This document shows positions 1 to 8,824 of a stretch of DNA of 64,000 nucleotides, in pieces (the stretch's first letter is position 1; each line of letters starts with the position of its first letter). Made by a program: the position numbers and the translations under genes. The DNA lies in NCBI GenBank assembly GCA_016432725.1, contig JACJDG010000003.1:2170001-2234000 (forward strand), given 5' to 3'. This DNA is from Streptomyces sp. DHE7-1 (lineage in GTDB: Bacteria; Actinomycetota; Actinomycetes; Streptomycetales; Streptomycetaceae). The notes under the pieces are model-generated. The model was not told where the DNA came from. It did no database searches and was given only the letters and a program-made list of their open reading frames with translations.

Positions 1-1075
1 CGAAGTGGGAGCTGTTCCAGCCGTCGACGACGAAGGAGAGCACGCCGACCCGCGGCGCGTCGTCACCGAACAGGGAGAGCACCCGGACCTCCGGCACCTC
101 GGCGAGACCCGCCCGGACCCGGTCGATCAGGTGCTGCTCGCGGGCCACCAGGGCGTCCCAGCCGGCCTCGGTGAGGGCCTTGCAGGCGGAGGCGATGGAG
201 TAGGCGCCGATGACGTTCGGGGAGCCGGCCTCGTGGCGCGCGGCGCTCTCGTGCCACTCCACGTCCACTCCCCCGTCCTCGCGCCGCGTGACCTTGCGGC
301 TGGCGCCGCCGCCCGCGAGGTACGGCTCGGCCGCGGACAGCCAGTCGGCCCGGCCGGCCAGCACCCCGGAGCCGAAGGGCGCGTACAGCTTGTGACCGGA
401 GAAGGCCACCCAGTCGACGTCCAGGTCCCGGACCGACACCGGGTGGTGCGGGGCGAGCTGGGCGGCGTCCAGGACGATCCGGGCGCCGTGCGCGTGGGCC
501 GCGGCGGCCAGCTCGCGCACCGGCCACAGCTCCCCGGTGACGTTGGAGGCGCCGGTCACGCACACCAGGGCCGGGCCGTACGGGTCGCGGTCGGCGAGGG
601 CCCGCTCCAGGGTCTCCACGGCCTGCCGCGGGGTGCGCGGCGCGTCGAGGACGGTGACCCTCGCGTCCTGCCAGGGCAGCAGCGCGGCGTGGTGCTCGGT
701 CTCGAAGACGAAGACCTCGCAGCCGGCCGGGAGCGCCCGGGCGAGCAGGTTCAGGGAGTCGGTGGTCGACCGGGTGAAGACCACCTGGTCGCTCTCGCGG
801 CAGTCGAGGAATCCGGCGACCGTCCGGCGGGCGTTCTCGAACAGGTCGGTGGAGAGCTGGGAGAGGTAGCCGGCGCCGCGGTGGACGCTGCCGTAGTACG
901 GCGCGTAGGCGGCGACGTCGTCCCAGACGCGGCGCAGGGCGGGGGCGCTGGCGGCGTAGTCCAGCGCGGCGTAGGTGACCTCGCCGCCCGTCACGAGCGG
1001 GACGGTGACGTCATCGCCCAGAACGGGCAGCCGGTCACAAATGGTGCGGGCGACGGCAGCGGTGGAGACGGACAT
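1..1075 (-). CDS. class V PLP-dependent aminotransferase / cysteine desulfurase-like protein (C-terminus off the window)
   Basis: The frame stays open from an ATG at 1075 to the window edge, about 358 residues. It reads as a fold-type I PLP enzyme of aminotransferase class V (SufS/NifS, EgtE-like). DAAQLAPHHPV carries the PLP-binding Asp, and the Schiff-base lysine sits in FSGHKLYAPFG. Family members act as cysteine desulfurases or related lyases. The catalytic Cys of true desulfurases lies near the C-terminus, outside the window, so the activity cannot be decided. A GGGAG lies 6 nt before the ATG. A SAM-IV riboswitch about 180 nt upstream points to sulfur or methionine metabolism (inference). 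Confidence 0.9.
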   Translation of the reverse strand, partial: MSVSTAAVARTICDRLPVLGDDVTVPLVTGGEVTYAALDYAASAPALRRVWDDVAAYAPYYGSVHRGAGYLSQLSTDLFENARRTVAGFLDCRESDQVVFTRSTTDSLNLLARALPAGCEVFVFETEHHAALLPWQDARVTVLDAPRTPRQAVETLERALADRDPYGPALVCVTGASNVTGELWPVRELAAAAHAHGARIVLDAAQLAPHHPVSVRDLDVDWVAFSGHKLYAPFGSGVLAGRADWLSAAEPYLAGGGASRKVTRREDGGVDVEWHESAARHEAGSPNVIGAYSIASACKALTEAGWDALVAREQHLIDRVRAGLAEVPEVRVLSLFGDDAPRVGVLSFVVDGWNSSHF

Positions 1076-1212
1076 GGTGAACTCCCGTGAGGCAGGCCGG
1101 TGTCACCGTGCGAGCGGTATGGCTCGAAGCACGGCGGAAGGTGAAAAGGGGTACGCGGAGGCGGGGCTCTACGCCCTATCGCATTCGCTTGCTCACAGAA
1201 GGCTCCCTCGAC

Positions 1213-1229
1213 GACCAGGACCCCTGGTC
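1213..1229 (-). promoter_or_regulatory. hairpin in the riboswitch leader, candidate expression platform
   Basis: A perfect 7-bp stem (GACCAGG / CCTGGTC) with a 3-nt loop lies between the SAM-IV aptamer and the class V enzyme. The CCTGGTC arm, read on the minus strand at 1219-1213, could instead pair with the identical GACCAGG at 1297-1291, which closes the 3' side of the aptamer. That gives two mutually exclusive pairings. A second small hairpin (GCTCCT/AGGAGC) lies at about 1234-1247. The switching role is inferred. Confidence 0.4.
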
Positions 1230-1256
1230 CCGCGCTCCTTCAGGAGCCGCGCGAGG

Positions 1257-1373
1257 GGTCCGCGCTTGCCGTGGACCTCGCTGCCCACGACCTGGTCCTC
1301 ACCCGGGGCACCCCGCCACGGACGGAGGGTTGCCGGACAGCCGGCCGGGGCCGAATGGCTGTCACTCATGACC
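1257..1373 (-). promoter_or_regulatory. SAM-IV riboswitch aptamer
   Basis: On the minus strand the leader begins GGTCATGAGTG, then carries GCCCCGGC, CCGGCAACCCTCC, a GGGGTGCCCCGGGTGA block and finally GGCAAGCGCGGACC. Order and spacing match the actinobacterial SAM-IV class known from mycobacteria and streptomycetes (recalled, not searched). The conserved core that binds S-adenosylmethionine appears complete. It should lower expression of the downstream class V PLP gene when SAM is abundant. Confidence 0.92.
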
Positions 1374-1379
1374 TGGTTC

Positions 1380-1385
1380 AGTATC
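1380..1385 (-). promoter_or_regulatory. candidate -10 box for the riboswitch transcript
   Basis: GATACT on the minus strand lies about 7 nt before the first aptamer bases, so transcription would start at the aptamer. A TTGCGC about 19 nt further upstream is a possible -35. Confidence 0.4.
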
Positions 1386-1410
1386 CTGCCACACGATCTT
1401 CGGTGCGCAA

Positions 1411-1437
1411 GGCGCGGTCCGCCATCCGGACCGCGCC
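1411..1437 (-). terminator. terminator-like hairpin downstream of trpD
   Basis: An 11-bp perfect stem (GGCGCGGTCCG / CGGACCGCGCC, 5-nt loop) lies 20 nt beyond the trpD stop codon and before the riboswitch promoter. Confidence 0.6.
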
Positions 1438-1457
1438 CCGCGTCACACCGGCGGGTG

Positions 1458-2521
1458 TCAGGCGTTGCTGGCCGCCACCCACCGCTCCAGCGTCCGCTTC
1501 GCCGCCCCGCTGTCGATGGACTCCGCCGCCCTCGCCATGCCCGCGCGGAGCTGCTCGGTGAGCGGCTGGTCGGCCGGCCGCAGGGCGACCAGCGCCGCCG
1601 CCGAGTTCAGCAGGACCGCGTCCCGGACGGGGCCGTGCTCGCCGTCGAGCACGCGCCGGGCCACCTCGGCGTTGTACGAGGCGTCGGCGCCGCGCAGCGC
1701 CTCCACGGGGACCAGCTCGATGCCGGCGTCCCGGGGGTCGAAGCGCTCCTCGGCGACCTTGCCGTCCCGGACCACCCACACCCGGGACGTCGAGGTGGTG
1801 GTCAGCTCGTCCAGGCCGTCGTCGCCCCGGAACACCAGGGCGGAGTTCCCGCGCTCGGCGAGGACCCCGGCCACGATCGGGGCCATGCGCGGATCGGCCA
1901 CCCCGACGGCCTGGGCGCGCACCTTGGCCGGGTTGGTCAGCGGGCCGAGCACATTGAAGGTGGTACGGATGCCCAGCTGGCCGCGGGCCGCCGCGACGTG
2001 GCGCAGCGACGGGTGGAACCTCACCGCGAAGCAGATGGTGATGCCGGCCTCCTCGGCGACCTCGGCGACCCGCCGCGGGGTCAGGTTGAGGTTGATGCCG
2101 AGCTTCTCCAGGACGTCGGAGGAGCCGGAGGCCGAGGACGCGGCGCGGTTGCCGTGCTTGACGACCTTCGTGCCGGTGCCGGCGACGACGATCGACGACA
2201 TGGTGGAGATGTTCACCGTCTTCGCGCCGTCACCGCCGGTGCCGACGATGTCCACGGCGGGCCCGGGCACCTCGATCACGTTGGCGTGCTCGTACATGGT
2301 CCGCACGAGGCCGGTGATCTCCTGCACCGTCTCGCCCTTGGCGCGCAGCGCCACCATGAACCCGGCGATCTGGGCGTCCGTCGCCTCGCCGCGCATGATG
2401 AGGTCCATGGCCCAGGCGGTCTCGTCGGCGGACAGGTCCCGGCCGTCCAGCAGGCCGTTCAGCAGGGCGGGCCAGGAACGGCCCGCCGCGGTGTCGCCTC
2501 CAGCGGGGTCACAGCGCTCAT
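1458..2521 (-). CDS. trpD: anthranilate phosphoribosyltransferase, apparent 1-nt frameshift near the start
   Basis: TrpD transfers phosphoribose from PRPP to anthranilate in tryptophan synthesis. The body shows the family signatures: [13 protein letters not shown] binds PRPP and KHGNRAASS follows, ending in a typical C-terminus (ERWVAASNA), about 354 residues in total. The best start is the ATG at 2521, with AGGAG 5 nt upstream. It is out of frame with the body: one G is missing from the run at 2505-2508 (4 where 5 are needed). As written, the frame opens upstream to an ATG at 2573 with no ribosome binding site. This is probably an assembly error, since the rest is intact. Confidence 0.93.
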
Positions 2522-2582
2522 AGCCGCTCCTGGGTTTCGTCGCAGAACAGTGTGCTCCCACCCTATCCAGCACCGGACACGG

Positions 2583-2619
2583 CGAAGGGCCCCGTCCGCA
2601 AGCCGGACGGGGCCCTTCG
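2583..2619 (-). terminator. terminator hairpin after qcrB
   Basis: A perfect 16-bp stem (CGAAGGGCCCCGTCCG and its complement, loop CAAGC) lies 26 nt beyond the qcrB stop, at the end of the ctaE-qcrCAB unit. There is no clear U-tract. Confidence 0.7.
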
Positions 2620-2644
2620 ACTGTGGCGTGGCGACGCTCGGGGA

Positions 2645-4276
2645 TCAGTGGTGGCCGTGGCCGCTCGTGATCTCCCGGTACTCCTCGACGGTGGCCTTCG
2701 GGATCTGGTTGTCCTCGCCGTAGTAGGCGTTGCTGAGCTTGGCGCGCAGCTTCTCGGACCCCTTCACCTTGCGCTCGACACCGTTCTCGTCCACCGTCGG
2801 GCCGATCTCGGCCGGCTCGTACTGGTGGTGGGCGGTGAGGGTGTGGAGCTGCTCCTGGCTGAGCGGCTCGTGGATCTCGATGAACTCACCGTGCGGCAGG
2901 CGCTTGATGATGCCGGTCTCGCGGCCGTGCAGCACCTTCTCGCGGTCCCGGCGCTGCAGGCCGAGGCAGATCCGCTTGGTGACGATGAACGCGATGACCG
3001 GTCCGGCGAAGAAGGAGATCCGGACGAACCAGGTGACCGCGTTGAGCGACAGCTGGAAGTGGGTGGCGAAGAGGTCGTTGCCACCGCCGACCAGGCCGAC
3101 CATGTACACCGTGATCCAGGCGACACCGAACGCGGTGCGCGTGGGGGCGTTGCGCGGGCGGTCCAGGATGTGGTGCTCGTTCTTGTCGCCGGTGACCCAG
3201 GACTCGATGAACGGGTACAGCGCGATCGCGGCGAGCACCAGGCCGAAGAGGACCAGCGGGATGAACACGCCCAGGACGAGCGTGTGACCCCAGAAGTTGA
3301 TCTCCCAGCCCGGCATGTAGCGGACCAGACCCTCGGCGAAGCCCATGTACCAGTCGGGCTGGGCGCCCGTGGACACCTGGTCCGGACGGTACGGGCCCAT
3401 GGCCCAGATCGGGTTGATCTGGGTGACCGCGGCGATGGCCGCGATCACGCCGAAGACCAGGAAGAAGAAGCCTCCGGCCTTGGCCATGTACACCGGCAGC
3501 AGCGGCATGCCGACGACGTTCTTCTCGGTCTTTCCGGGACCCGCGAACTGCGTGTGCTTGTGGTAGAAGACCAGGATCAGGTGGCCCACCATCAGGCCGA
3601 GCATGATGCCCGGCAGCAGCAGGATGTGGATCGAGTAGAACCGGGCCACGAAGTCGTGGCCGGGGAACTCGCCGCCGAAGAGGAAGTACGAGATGTACGT
3701 GCCGACGATCGGCATGGACAGGATCGCACCCTCGGTGAAGCGCACACCGGTGCCGGAGAGCAGGTCGTCCGGGAGCGAGTAACCGGTGAAGCCGGTGAAC
3801 ATGCCCAGGACGAACAGCAGGAAGCCGAACAGCCAGTTGATCTCACGCGGCTTGCGGAACGCGCCGGTGAAGAACACGCGCATCATGTGCACGAACATGC
3901 CCGCGAGGAAGATCAGCGCGGCCCAGTGGTGGATCTGCCGGATGAGCAGACCACCGCGCACGTCGAAGGAGATGTGCAGGGTCGAGTTGAACGCCTCGGA
4001 CATCAGCTGTCCCTGGAGCGGGACGTAGCTGCCGTGGTACTCCACCTCGTTCATCGACGGGTGGAAGAACAGCGTCAGGTAGACACCGGTCAGGATGATG
4101 ATGAGGAAGCTGTACATGCAGACTTCGCCCAGCATGAACGACCAGTGGTCGGGGAAGATCTTGCGCATGTTGGCCTTGGCCAGGGAGTAGATCCCCAGCC
4201 GGCCGTCCGCCCAGTCCGCTACCCGCTCGCCGGCCGGCGCCTTGCCGCGCCGCTCGTTGTTCTCGTTGGTGCTCAT
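2645..4276 (-). CDS. qcrB: cytochrome bc1 complex cytochrome b subunit
   Basis: QcrB is the membrane quinol-oxidising subunit of the actinobacterial bc1 complex, which passes electrons to the diheme QcrC and the aa3 oxidase. At 543 residues it has the long actinobacterial C-terminal extension. Heme-ligand histidine pairs are seen in [15 protein letters not shown] and in the segment around HILLLPG...GHLILVFYH. The Qo-site motif appears as PDWY (PEWY in many bacteria). The C-terminus is soluble and ends in SGHGHH. The ATG at 4276 overlaps the qcrA stop (ATGA), so translation is probably coupled. It is the last gene of ctaE-qcrC-qcrA-qcrB and is followed by a strong hairpin. Confidence 0.97.
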   Translation of the reverse strand: MSTNENNERRGKAPAGERVADWADGRLGIYSLAKANMRKIFPDHWSFMLGEVCMYSFLIIILTGVYLTLFFHPSMNEVEYHGSYVPLQGQLMSEAFNSTLHISFDVRGGLLIRQIHHWAALIFLAGMFVHMMRVFFTGAFRKPREINWLFGFLLFVLGMFTGFTGYSLPDDLLSGTGVRFTEGAILSMPIVGTYISYFLFGGEFPGHDFVARFYSIHILLLPGIMLGLMVGHLILVFYHKHTQFAGPGKTEKNVVGMPLLPVYMAKAGGFFFLVFGVIAAIAAVTQINPIWAMGPYRPDQVSTGAQPDWYMGFAEGLVRYMPGWEINFWGHTLVLGVFIPLVLFGLVLAAIALYPFIESWVTGDKNEHHILDRPRNAPTRTAFGVAWITVYMVGLVGGGNDLFATHFQLSLNAVTWFVRISFFAGPVIAFIVTKRICLGLQRRDREKVLHGRETGIIKRLPHGEFIEIHEPLSQEQLHTLTAHHQYEPAEIGPTVDENGVERKVKGSEKLRAKLSNAYYGEDNQIPKATVEEYREITSGHGHH

Positions 4277-5331
4277 CCGCGCTCCCAGAATGCAGGACCG
4301 ACGGGCTCCTCGAAGTCGCCGAGCGCCTGGAGGTAACCCTCGTCGTTCACGCCGATGCGGAGCTGCGGCAGGGCGTGACCGGCGGGGCCGAAGATCACTC
4401 GGGCACCGTCGGAGAGGTCGAAGGTGGACTGGTGGCACGGGCACAGGACGTGATGCGTCTGCTGCTCGTACAGCGAGATCGGGCAACCGACATGGGTGCA
4501 GATCTTCGAGAAGGCGACGATGCCCTCGTGCGACCAGTCGAGTTCGCGCTTGTCCTTGATGTTGCCCGGCTGGAGCCGGATGATCATCACGGCGGCCTTG
4601 GCGATCTCGTTCTGGAAGTCCTCGTCCGCCTCCTCCAGGCCCTCGGGCCTGACGAAGGTGAGCGAACCGACGGCGACGTCCTCGGGACGCAGCGGCTGGT
4701 TCGTGTTGGTGTTGACGAGGAGCTTGCCCTTGGCCCACAGGGTGTGCCGGAGCGAGGTGCCGGGCAGCGGGCCGAGGTCACGCAGCAGGACGACGCCGGA
4801 GAGCGGCACCAGGGTGAGCGCGCCCAGCATCGTGTTGCGGATCAGCTTGCGGCGGCCGAGCGCCGACTCCTTGGCACCCTGCTTGAAGTCCGCGTGGACC
4901 TGCGCGCGGACCTCGGCCGGGGCCGAGATCGGGTGACGCTCGGCGGCGACCTCGACGTCGGACATCAGGGTGCGGGCCCAGTGGACCGCGCCCGCGCCGA
5001 TGCAGAACAGCGCCGTGCCCAGGGTCAGGCCCAGCGCGAAGTTCAGCGCGCTGATGTGCCCGATCGGGAAGACGAAGACCGAGGTGTCGGGCGAGATCGT
5101 CACGTACGAGGCGATGAAGCCGACGGCGGCCAGCATCGAGACCGTGAACAGCAGGGCGACGACGCGCTCGGACCGCTTGGCGGCCCGCTCGTCGATGTCC
5201 TGGATCCGGTGCTCGTGGGGCGGCAGCCCCGGGTCCGCGAACGGGTTGGCCTCGTCCGCGACGCTCACGGCGCCGTGTGCGTGGTCCTGCCCCGCGGGCA
5301 GGTTCTCTTCTGGAATGTCTTGGCTACTCAT
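4273..5331 (-). CDS. qcrA: Rieske iron-sulfur subunit of the cytochrome bc1 complex
   Basis: QcrA carries the [2Fe-2S] cluster that moves electrons from quinol to cytochrome c1. The cluster ligands are visible as CTHVGC and CPCHQS about 17 residues apart near the C-terminus. The N-terminal half holds three predicted membrane segments (two close together, then one before LLRDLGPLPG), a layout specific to Actinobacteria; most other Rieske proteins have one. I chose the ATG at 5331 (352 residues), which overlaps the qcrC stop as ATGA, over an upstream alternative. The 3' end overlaps qcrB in the same way. Confidence 0.97.
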   Translation of the reverse strand: MSSQDIPEENLPAGQDHAHGAVSVADEANPFADPGLPPHEHRIQDIDERAAKRSERVVALLFTVSMLAAVGFIASYVTISPDTSVFVFPIGHISALNFALGLTLGTALFCIGAGAVHWARTLMSDVEVAAERHPISAPAEVRAQVHADFKQGAKESALGRRKLIRNTMLGALTLVPLSGVVLLRDLGPLPGTSLRHTLWAKGKLLVNTNTNQPLRPEDVAVGSLTFVRPEGLEEADEDFQNEIAKAAVMIIRLQPGNIKDKRELDWSHEGIVAFSKICTHVGCPISLYEQQTHHVLCPCHQSTFDLSDGARVIFGPAGHALPQLRIGVNDEGYLQALGDFEEPVGPAFWERG

Positions 5332-6140
5332 GACTTCTTGGCCTTTGCGGTCCGGGCGGCGACCCACACGGCAACCGCGATCAGCGCGCCGAGACCGAAG
5401 ATCCAGGCGAACAGACCCTCGCTGACCGGCCCGAGGCCGCCCAGCTCGAGGCCACCCGGGTTGACCGTCTCGTCACCGTTGACCGCGTTCAGGTACGCGA
5501 TGATGTCCTTCTTGTTCTTCTCCGACATCGTGGTGTCGGGGAAGGACGGCATGTTCTGCGGGCCGGTCTGCATGGCCTCGTAGATGTGCTTGGGGTCCAC
5601 GCCCTCGAGGTTCGGCGCGTACTTGCCCTTGGTGAGGGCGCCGCCCTTGCCGGTGAAGTTGTGGCACTGCGCGCAGTTGGTGCGGAACAGCTCGCCACCC
5701 TTGGCGATGTCCGCGCCCTCCGGGCCGTACTGCTGCTTCGTCGGCACGTTCGGACCCGCGCCCAGCGACGCGACGTACGCGGCGAGCTGGTCGATCTGGG
5801 CCTGCGTGTAGACGGCCTTCTTGCGCGGGATCTGCGCCATCTGCGAGGACGAGGCGGGCATGCGGCCGGTGCCGACCTGGAAGTCGACGGCGGCGGCGCC
5901 CACGCCGACCAGACTCGGCCCGTCGGAGGAGCCCTTGCCACCGGTGCCGTGGCAGCTGGCGCAGCCGACCTCGTAGAGCTTCTTGCCCTCCTTGATGGTC
6001 AGGGACTGGGAGGTTTCATCGGCCTGTGCCTTGCTCGCGGGCGCGAACGCGGCGTACAGCCCCCCGGTGGCCGCCAGCGCGAGGAGTAGGACGACGACCG
6101 CCGCCAGCGGATGGCGTCGTCGTGCGGAGAGCTTTTTCAC
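5328..6140 (-). CDS. qcrC: diheme cytochrome c subunit of the bc1 complex
   Basis: This is a 270-residue membrane-anchored protein with two heme-binding motifs, CASCH and CAQCH, each in a cytochrome c fold. In Actinobacteria the two hemes replace separate c1 and soluble c, linking bc1 directly to the aa3 oxidase. An N-terminal hydrophobic segment follows a basic stretch (MKKLSARRRH), and a C-terminal anchor ends in a lysine-rich tail. The start is GTG at 6140, preceded by GGGGTAA. It lies 59 nt downstream of ctaE and overlaps qcrA by 4 nt. Confidence 0.97.
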   Translation of the reverse strand: MKKLSARRRHPLAAVVVLLLALAATGGLYAAFAPASKAQADETSQSLTIKEGKKLYEVGCASCHGTGGKGSSDGPSLVGVGAAAVDFQVGTGRMPASSSQMAQIPRKKAVYTQAQIDQLAAYVASLGAGPNVPTKQQYGPEGADIAKGGELFRTNCAQCHNFTGKGGALTKGKYAPNLEGVDPKHIYEAMQTGPQNMPSFPDTTMSEKNKKDIIAYLNAVNGDETVNPGGLELGGLGPVSEGLFAWIFGLGALIAVAVWVAARTAKAKKS

Positions 6141-6199
6141 GGATTACCCCGGTGTCAGGATCTTCTGCGTCGATGCTGGATGTGCGGGAACGGTCCCGG

Positions 6200-6820
6200 C
6201 TACTTGATCAGGTAGATCGTGGCGAAGAGGCCGATCCAGACGACATCGACGAAGTGCCAGTAGTAGGACACGACGATGGCGGCGGTCGCCTGCTCATGCG
6301 TGAACCTCTTCGCCGCGTAGGTACGGCCGAGGACCAGCAGGAAGGCGATGAGACCGCCCGTCACGTGCAGGCCGTGGAAGCCGGTGGTCAGGTAGAACAC
6401 CGAGCCGTACGGGTCGGAGGACAGGGAGATCCCGTCCTTCTTCACCAGCTCCGTGTACTCGTAGATCTGACCGCCGATGAAGATCGCGCCCATGATGAAG
6501 GTGAGGATGAACCAGCCACGGAGCTTCTTCACGTCCCCGCGCTCGGCGGCGAAGACGCCGAGCTGACAGGTCAGCGAGGAGAGCACCAGGATCGTGGTGT
6601 TCGTGGCGGAGAACGGCACATTGAGTGCCTCCGCCATCTCCTTCCAGTGGGCCGGTCCGGTCACCGACCGGAGGGTGAAGTACATCGCGAAGAGGGCCGC
6701 GAAGAACATCAGCTCGGAACTCAGCCAGATGATGGTTCCGACGCTGGTGAGGTTCGGCCGATTGACCGACGGGTGCGCGTGCCCGGTTTCTACTGTCGTT
6801 GCTGTCGCCACGACCGACAT
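6200..6820 (-). CDS. ctaE: cytochrome c oxidase subunit III
   Basis: The 206-residue protein has five predicted membrane helices and the subunit III signatures GFHGLHV and [14 protein letters not shown]. It supports the aa3 oxidase core and is encoded apart from ctaCDF, at the head of the qcrCAB unit, as in mycobacteria. The ATG at 6820 sits inside a near-perfect palindrome and lacks a convincing Shine-Dalgarno. Confidence 0.96.
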   Translation of the reverse strand: MSVVATATTVETGHAHPSVNRPNLTSVGTIIWLSSELMFFAALFAMYFTLRSVTGPAHWKEMAEALNVPFSATNTTILVLSSLTCQLGVFAAERGDVKKLRGWFILTFIMGAIFIGGQIYEYTELVKKDGISLSSDPYGSVFYLTTGFHGLHVTGGLIAFLLVLGRTYAAKRFTHEQATAAIVVSYYWHFVDVVWIGLFATIYLIK

Positions 6821-6831
6821 TATGTCGGTCG
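6811..6831. promoter_or_regulatory. 10-bp inverted repeat over the ctaE start codon
   Basis: CGACCGACAT and ATGTCGGTCG form a perfect inverted repeat around a single central T. The ctaE start codon is part of the left arm. It could be a repressor operator or an mRNA hairpin hiding the start. Neither role is proven from sequence. Confidence 0.45.
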
Positions 6832-6966
6832 CTTATCCCGCCCTCACTCCGGGGGGTGCCGTTCGGAGTGTCTTGCCCCGCCGAACCGGTGTTGACGTGG
6901 TGTTCATGGGAGTAACATCCGCCTCGAACGGCCCTGTCCGTACGAGGTCGACGTCTCGGAGGAAGC

Positions 6967-7368
6967 ATGCAGCCGACCGCCACAGTGCTGGTGTACAGCG
7001 ACGACTCCAACACCCGCGAGCAGGTGCGGCTGGCCGCGGGGCGGCGGCCCGCGCCGGACGTGCCGGCCGTGGAGTTCCTGGAGTGCGCGACGCCCGAGGC
7101 GGTGCTGCGCGAGCTGGACAAGGGCGGCATCGACGTGTGCGTGCTCGACGGCGAGGCCGTGCCGATGGGCGGCATGGGGATGTGCCGGCAGATCAAGGAC
7201 GAGGTGTTCAACTGCCCGCCCGTGCTGCTGCTGATGGGGCGGCCGCAGGACGCCTGGCTGGCCACCTGGAGCCGCGCTGACGCCGCTGTGACGCTGCCCG
7301 TGGAGCCGATGGAGTTCGCCTCCGCCCTGGCCTCCCTGCTGCGCCGCAAGAGGCTGCTGAGCGTCTGA
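6967..7368 (+). CDS. receiver-like (pseudo-response regulator) protein
   Basis: The 133 residues have the length and alternating pattern of one receiver domain with no output domain. An acidic pair is present (Asp12-Asp13) and Asp61 sits at the phosphorylation position (VCVLD). The conserved lysine of strand 5 is not seen: the local sequence is AVTLPVEP. It may therefore work without normal phosphorylation. GGAGGAAGC immediately precedes the ATG. A weak promoter (TTGACG at 6892, TAACAT at 6913, 15-nt spacer) is possible. It diverges from ctaE, but a link to respiration is only positional. Confidence 0.75.
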   Translation: MQPTATVLVYSDDSNTREQVRLAAGRRPAPDVPAVEFLECATPEAVLRELDKGGIDVCVLDGEAVPMGGMGMCRQIKDEVFNCPPVLLLMGRPQDAWLATWSRADAAVTLPVEPMEFASALASLLRRKRLLSV

Positions 7369-7379
7369 GGGGCGTTCCG

Positions 7380-7413
7380 GGGGCGCGAGGCGGGCCGTAC
7401 CGCCCCGCGCCCC
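7380..7413. terminator. hairpin between convergent genes
   Basis: 14-nt arms (GGGGCGCGAGGCGG and its complement with one mismatch) with a 6-nt loop fill the gap between the receiver gene and the L,D-transpeptidase gene. Confidence 0.6.
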
Positions 7414-7416
7414 GGG

Positions 7417-8682
7417 TCACAGGGCCACCGGCCGCAGCCTGGGGGCGTCGTGGGACGGGGCCCCGGTGTCCGGTGTGCCCGCCGTCAGGGCGCTGCCCGT
7501 GCGCCACTTGTTCCAGTCGAGGTTCCAGTCCCCGAAGCCGTTGCCGAAGGTCTCCATCGGGTCGCCGTTGGAGTTGACCACCTTGACGATGTCACCCGGA
7601 TGGACGTTGTCGAAGAACCACTCGGCGTTGGACGTGCTCATCCCCGTGCAGCCGTGGCTGACGTTGGCGGACCCCTGGGAGCCGACCGACCAGGGCGCGG
7701 CGTGCACGTACTCGCCGGACCAGGTGACCCGGGTGGCGTAGTAGACCGGCAGGTCGTAGGAGTCGGAACTGCCTTCGGCGATGCCGACCGTGGTACCGCG
7801 CATGCGTACGAAGTACTGCTTCTCCAGGACCACCTTGACCCCGTTGCGGGTCTCGAAGCCGGGCTTGCCCGTGGTGACCGGGATCTGCTCGACCGCCTGG
7901 CCGTTCTTGTAGAACGTCAGCTGGTGCGTCGAGGCGTCCGTGACGGCCTCGATCCGGTCGCCCGTTGTGATCTTCAACGCCTTCGCCCTGCCGCCCCAGA
8001 GCCGGTCGCTGATCTTCACGCCGTCCAGGTTGCTGTGCACCTGGATGGTGGCGTGGGCGGGCCAGTAGTCCTTGGGCCGGAAGTGGAGTTCCTTGTCACT
8101 GACCCAGTACCAGGAGCCCTGCACGGCCGGCACGGAGTCCACCCGCAGGCCGCGCTCCACGACGGCGCGCTGCGCCTTGTCCTTGACCTCGCGGTCGAGC
8201 TGCGCGGTGATGGGCTGTCCGACGCCGTAGACGCCCGCCTCGGGCCCGAACGTGACGTTCAGCCGCTGCTTGCTGGTGGGCTTGCTGGTGTCGAAGGTGA
8301 GGACCTTGCGGCCGGGCGCCCCGTCGTCGTCCTCGGTGCTGACGCGCACCGTGTAGTGGGCGTTCGCGGCCAGCGGGGAGATGCTGTGCCAGCGACTGCC
8401 GTCGGCGGCCAGCTCGCCCGCCACGAAGCGCCCTGTGGAGTCCTGGGCGGTGACGTCGGTGATCCGGCCGTCACCGCTCTCGGCGGTGATCTCCAGGGGC
8501 TTGTCCGGGTCGGCGCGCTTCCCCTCCTCGGTGGGGCCGTTGAAGGAGATCTCGCCCGCCGCGTCGTACGGACTGGCCGACAGGGGGTTGCCGTCCGAAC
8601 CGCAGGAGGTGACGCCCGCGCCGAGGGCGATCACCAGCAACGCGCAGCTGACGACGGTGCGGGTCCGCGGAGTGTGATTCAT
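7417..8682 (-). CDS. L,D-transpeptidase lipoprotein (YkuD family)
   Basis: The enzyme would form 3-3 cross-links in peptidoglycan. The 421-residue protein starts with a lipoprotein signal (lipobox VTSC at about residue 27), followed by Ig-like domains as in mycobacterial LdtMt2, and a catalytic YkuD domain. The active-site motif appears as VSHGCTGMS, with His and Cys present. TAGCGT ends 6 nt before the ATG with no ribosome binding site, so the transcript is probably leaderless. It lies between the two respiratory clusters. Confidence 0.93.
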   Translation of the reverse strand: MNHTPRTRTVVSCALLVIALGAGVTSCGSDGNPLSASPYDAAGEISFNGPTEEGKRADPDKPLEITAESGDGRITDVTAQDSTGRFVAGELAADGSRWHSISPLAANAHYTVRVSTEDDDGAPGRKVLTFDTSKPTSKQRLNVTFGPEAGVYGVGQPITAQLDREVKDKAQRAVVERGLRVDSVPAVQGSWYWVSDKELHFRPKDYWPAHATIQVHSNLDGVKISDRLWGGRAKALKITTGDRIEAVTDASTHQLTFYKNGQAVEQIPVTTGKPGFETRNGVKVVLEKQYFVRMRGTTVGIAEGSSDSYDLPVYYATRVTWSGEYVHAAPWSVGSQGSANVSHGCTGMSTSNAEWFFDNVHPGDIVKVVNSNGDPMETFGNGFGDWNLDWNKWRTGSALTAGTPDTGAPSHDAPRLRPVAL

Positions 8683-8756
8683 ATGATCACGCTATGAGAT
8701 GCAGACCTGCTTGGCGCGGCACGTAAGTCGTTCGGGTGATGCGGCGTGGCAAAAGC

Positions 8757-8795
8757 AGGAGCCCGGCTCCTCCTTGACGGAGGAGCCGGGCTCCT
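8757..8795 (-). terminator. terminator of the ctaCDF unit
   Basis: A perfect 17-bp stem (AGGAGCCCGGCTCCTCC, loop TTGAC), followed on the minus strand by TCCTGCTTTT, lies 30 nt after the ctaF stop. The T-tract supports intrinsic termination. Confidence 0.8.
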
Positions 8796-8824
8796 GGCGC
8801 GCTCGGCGCGGGTCTCACCGCGTG

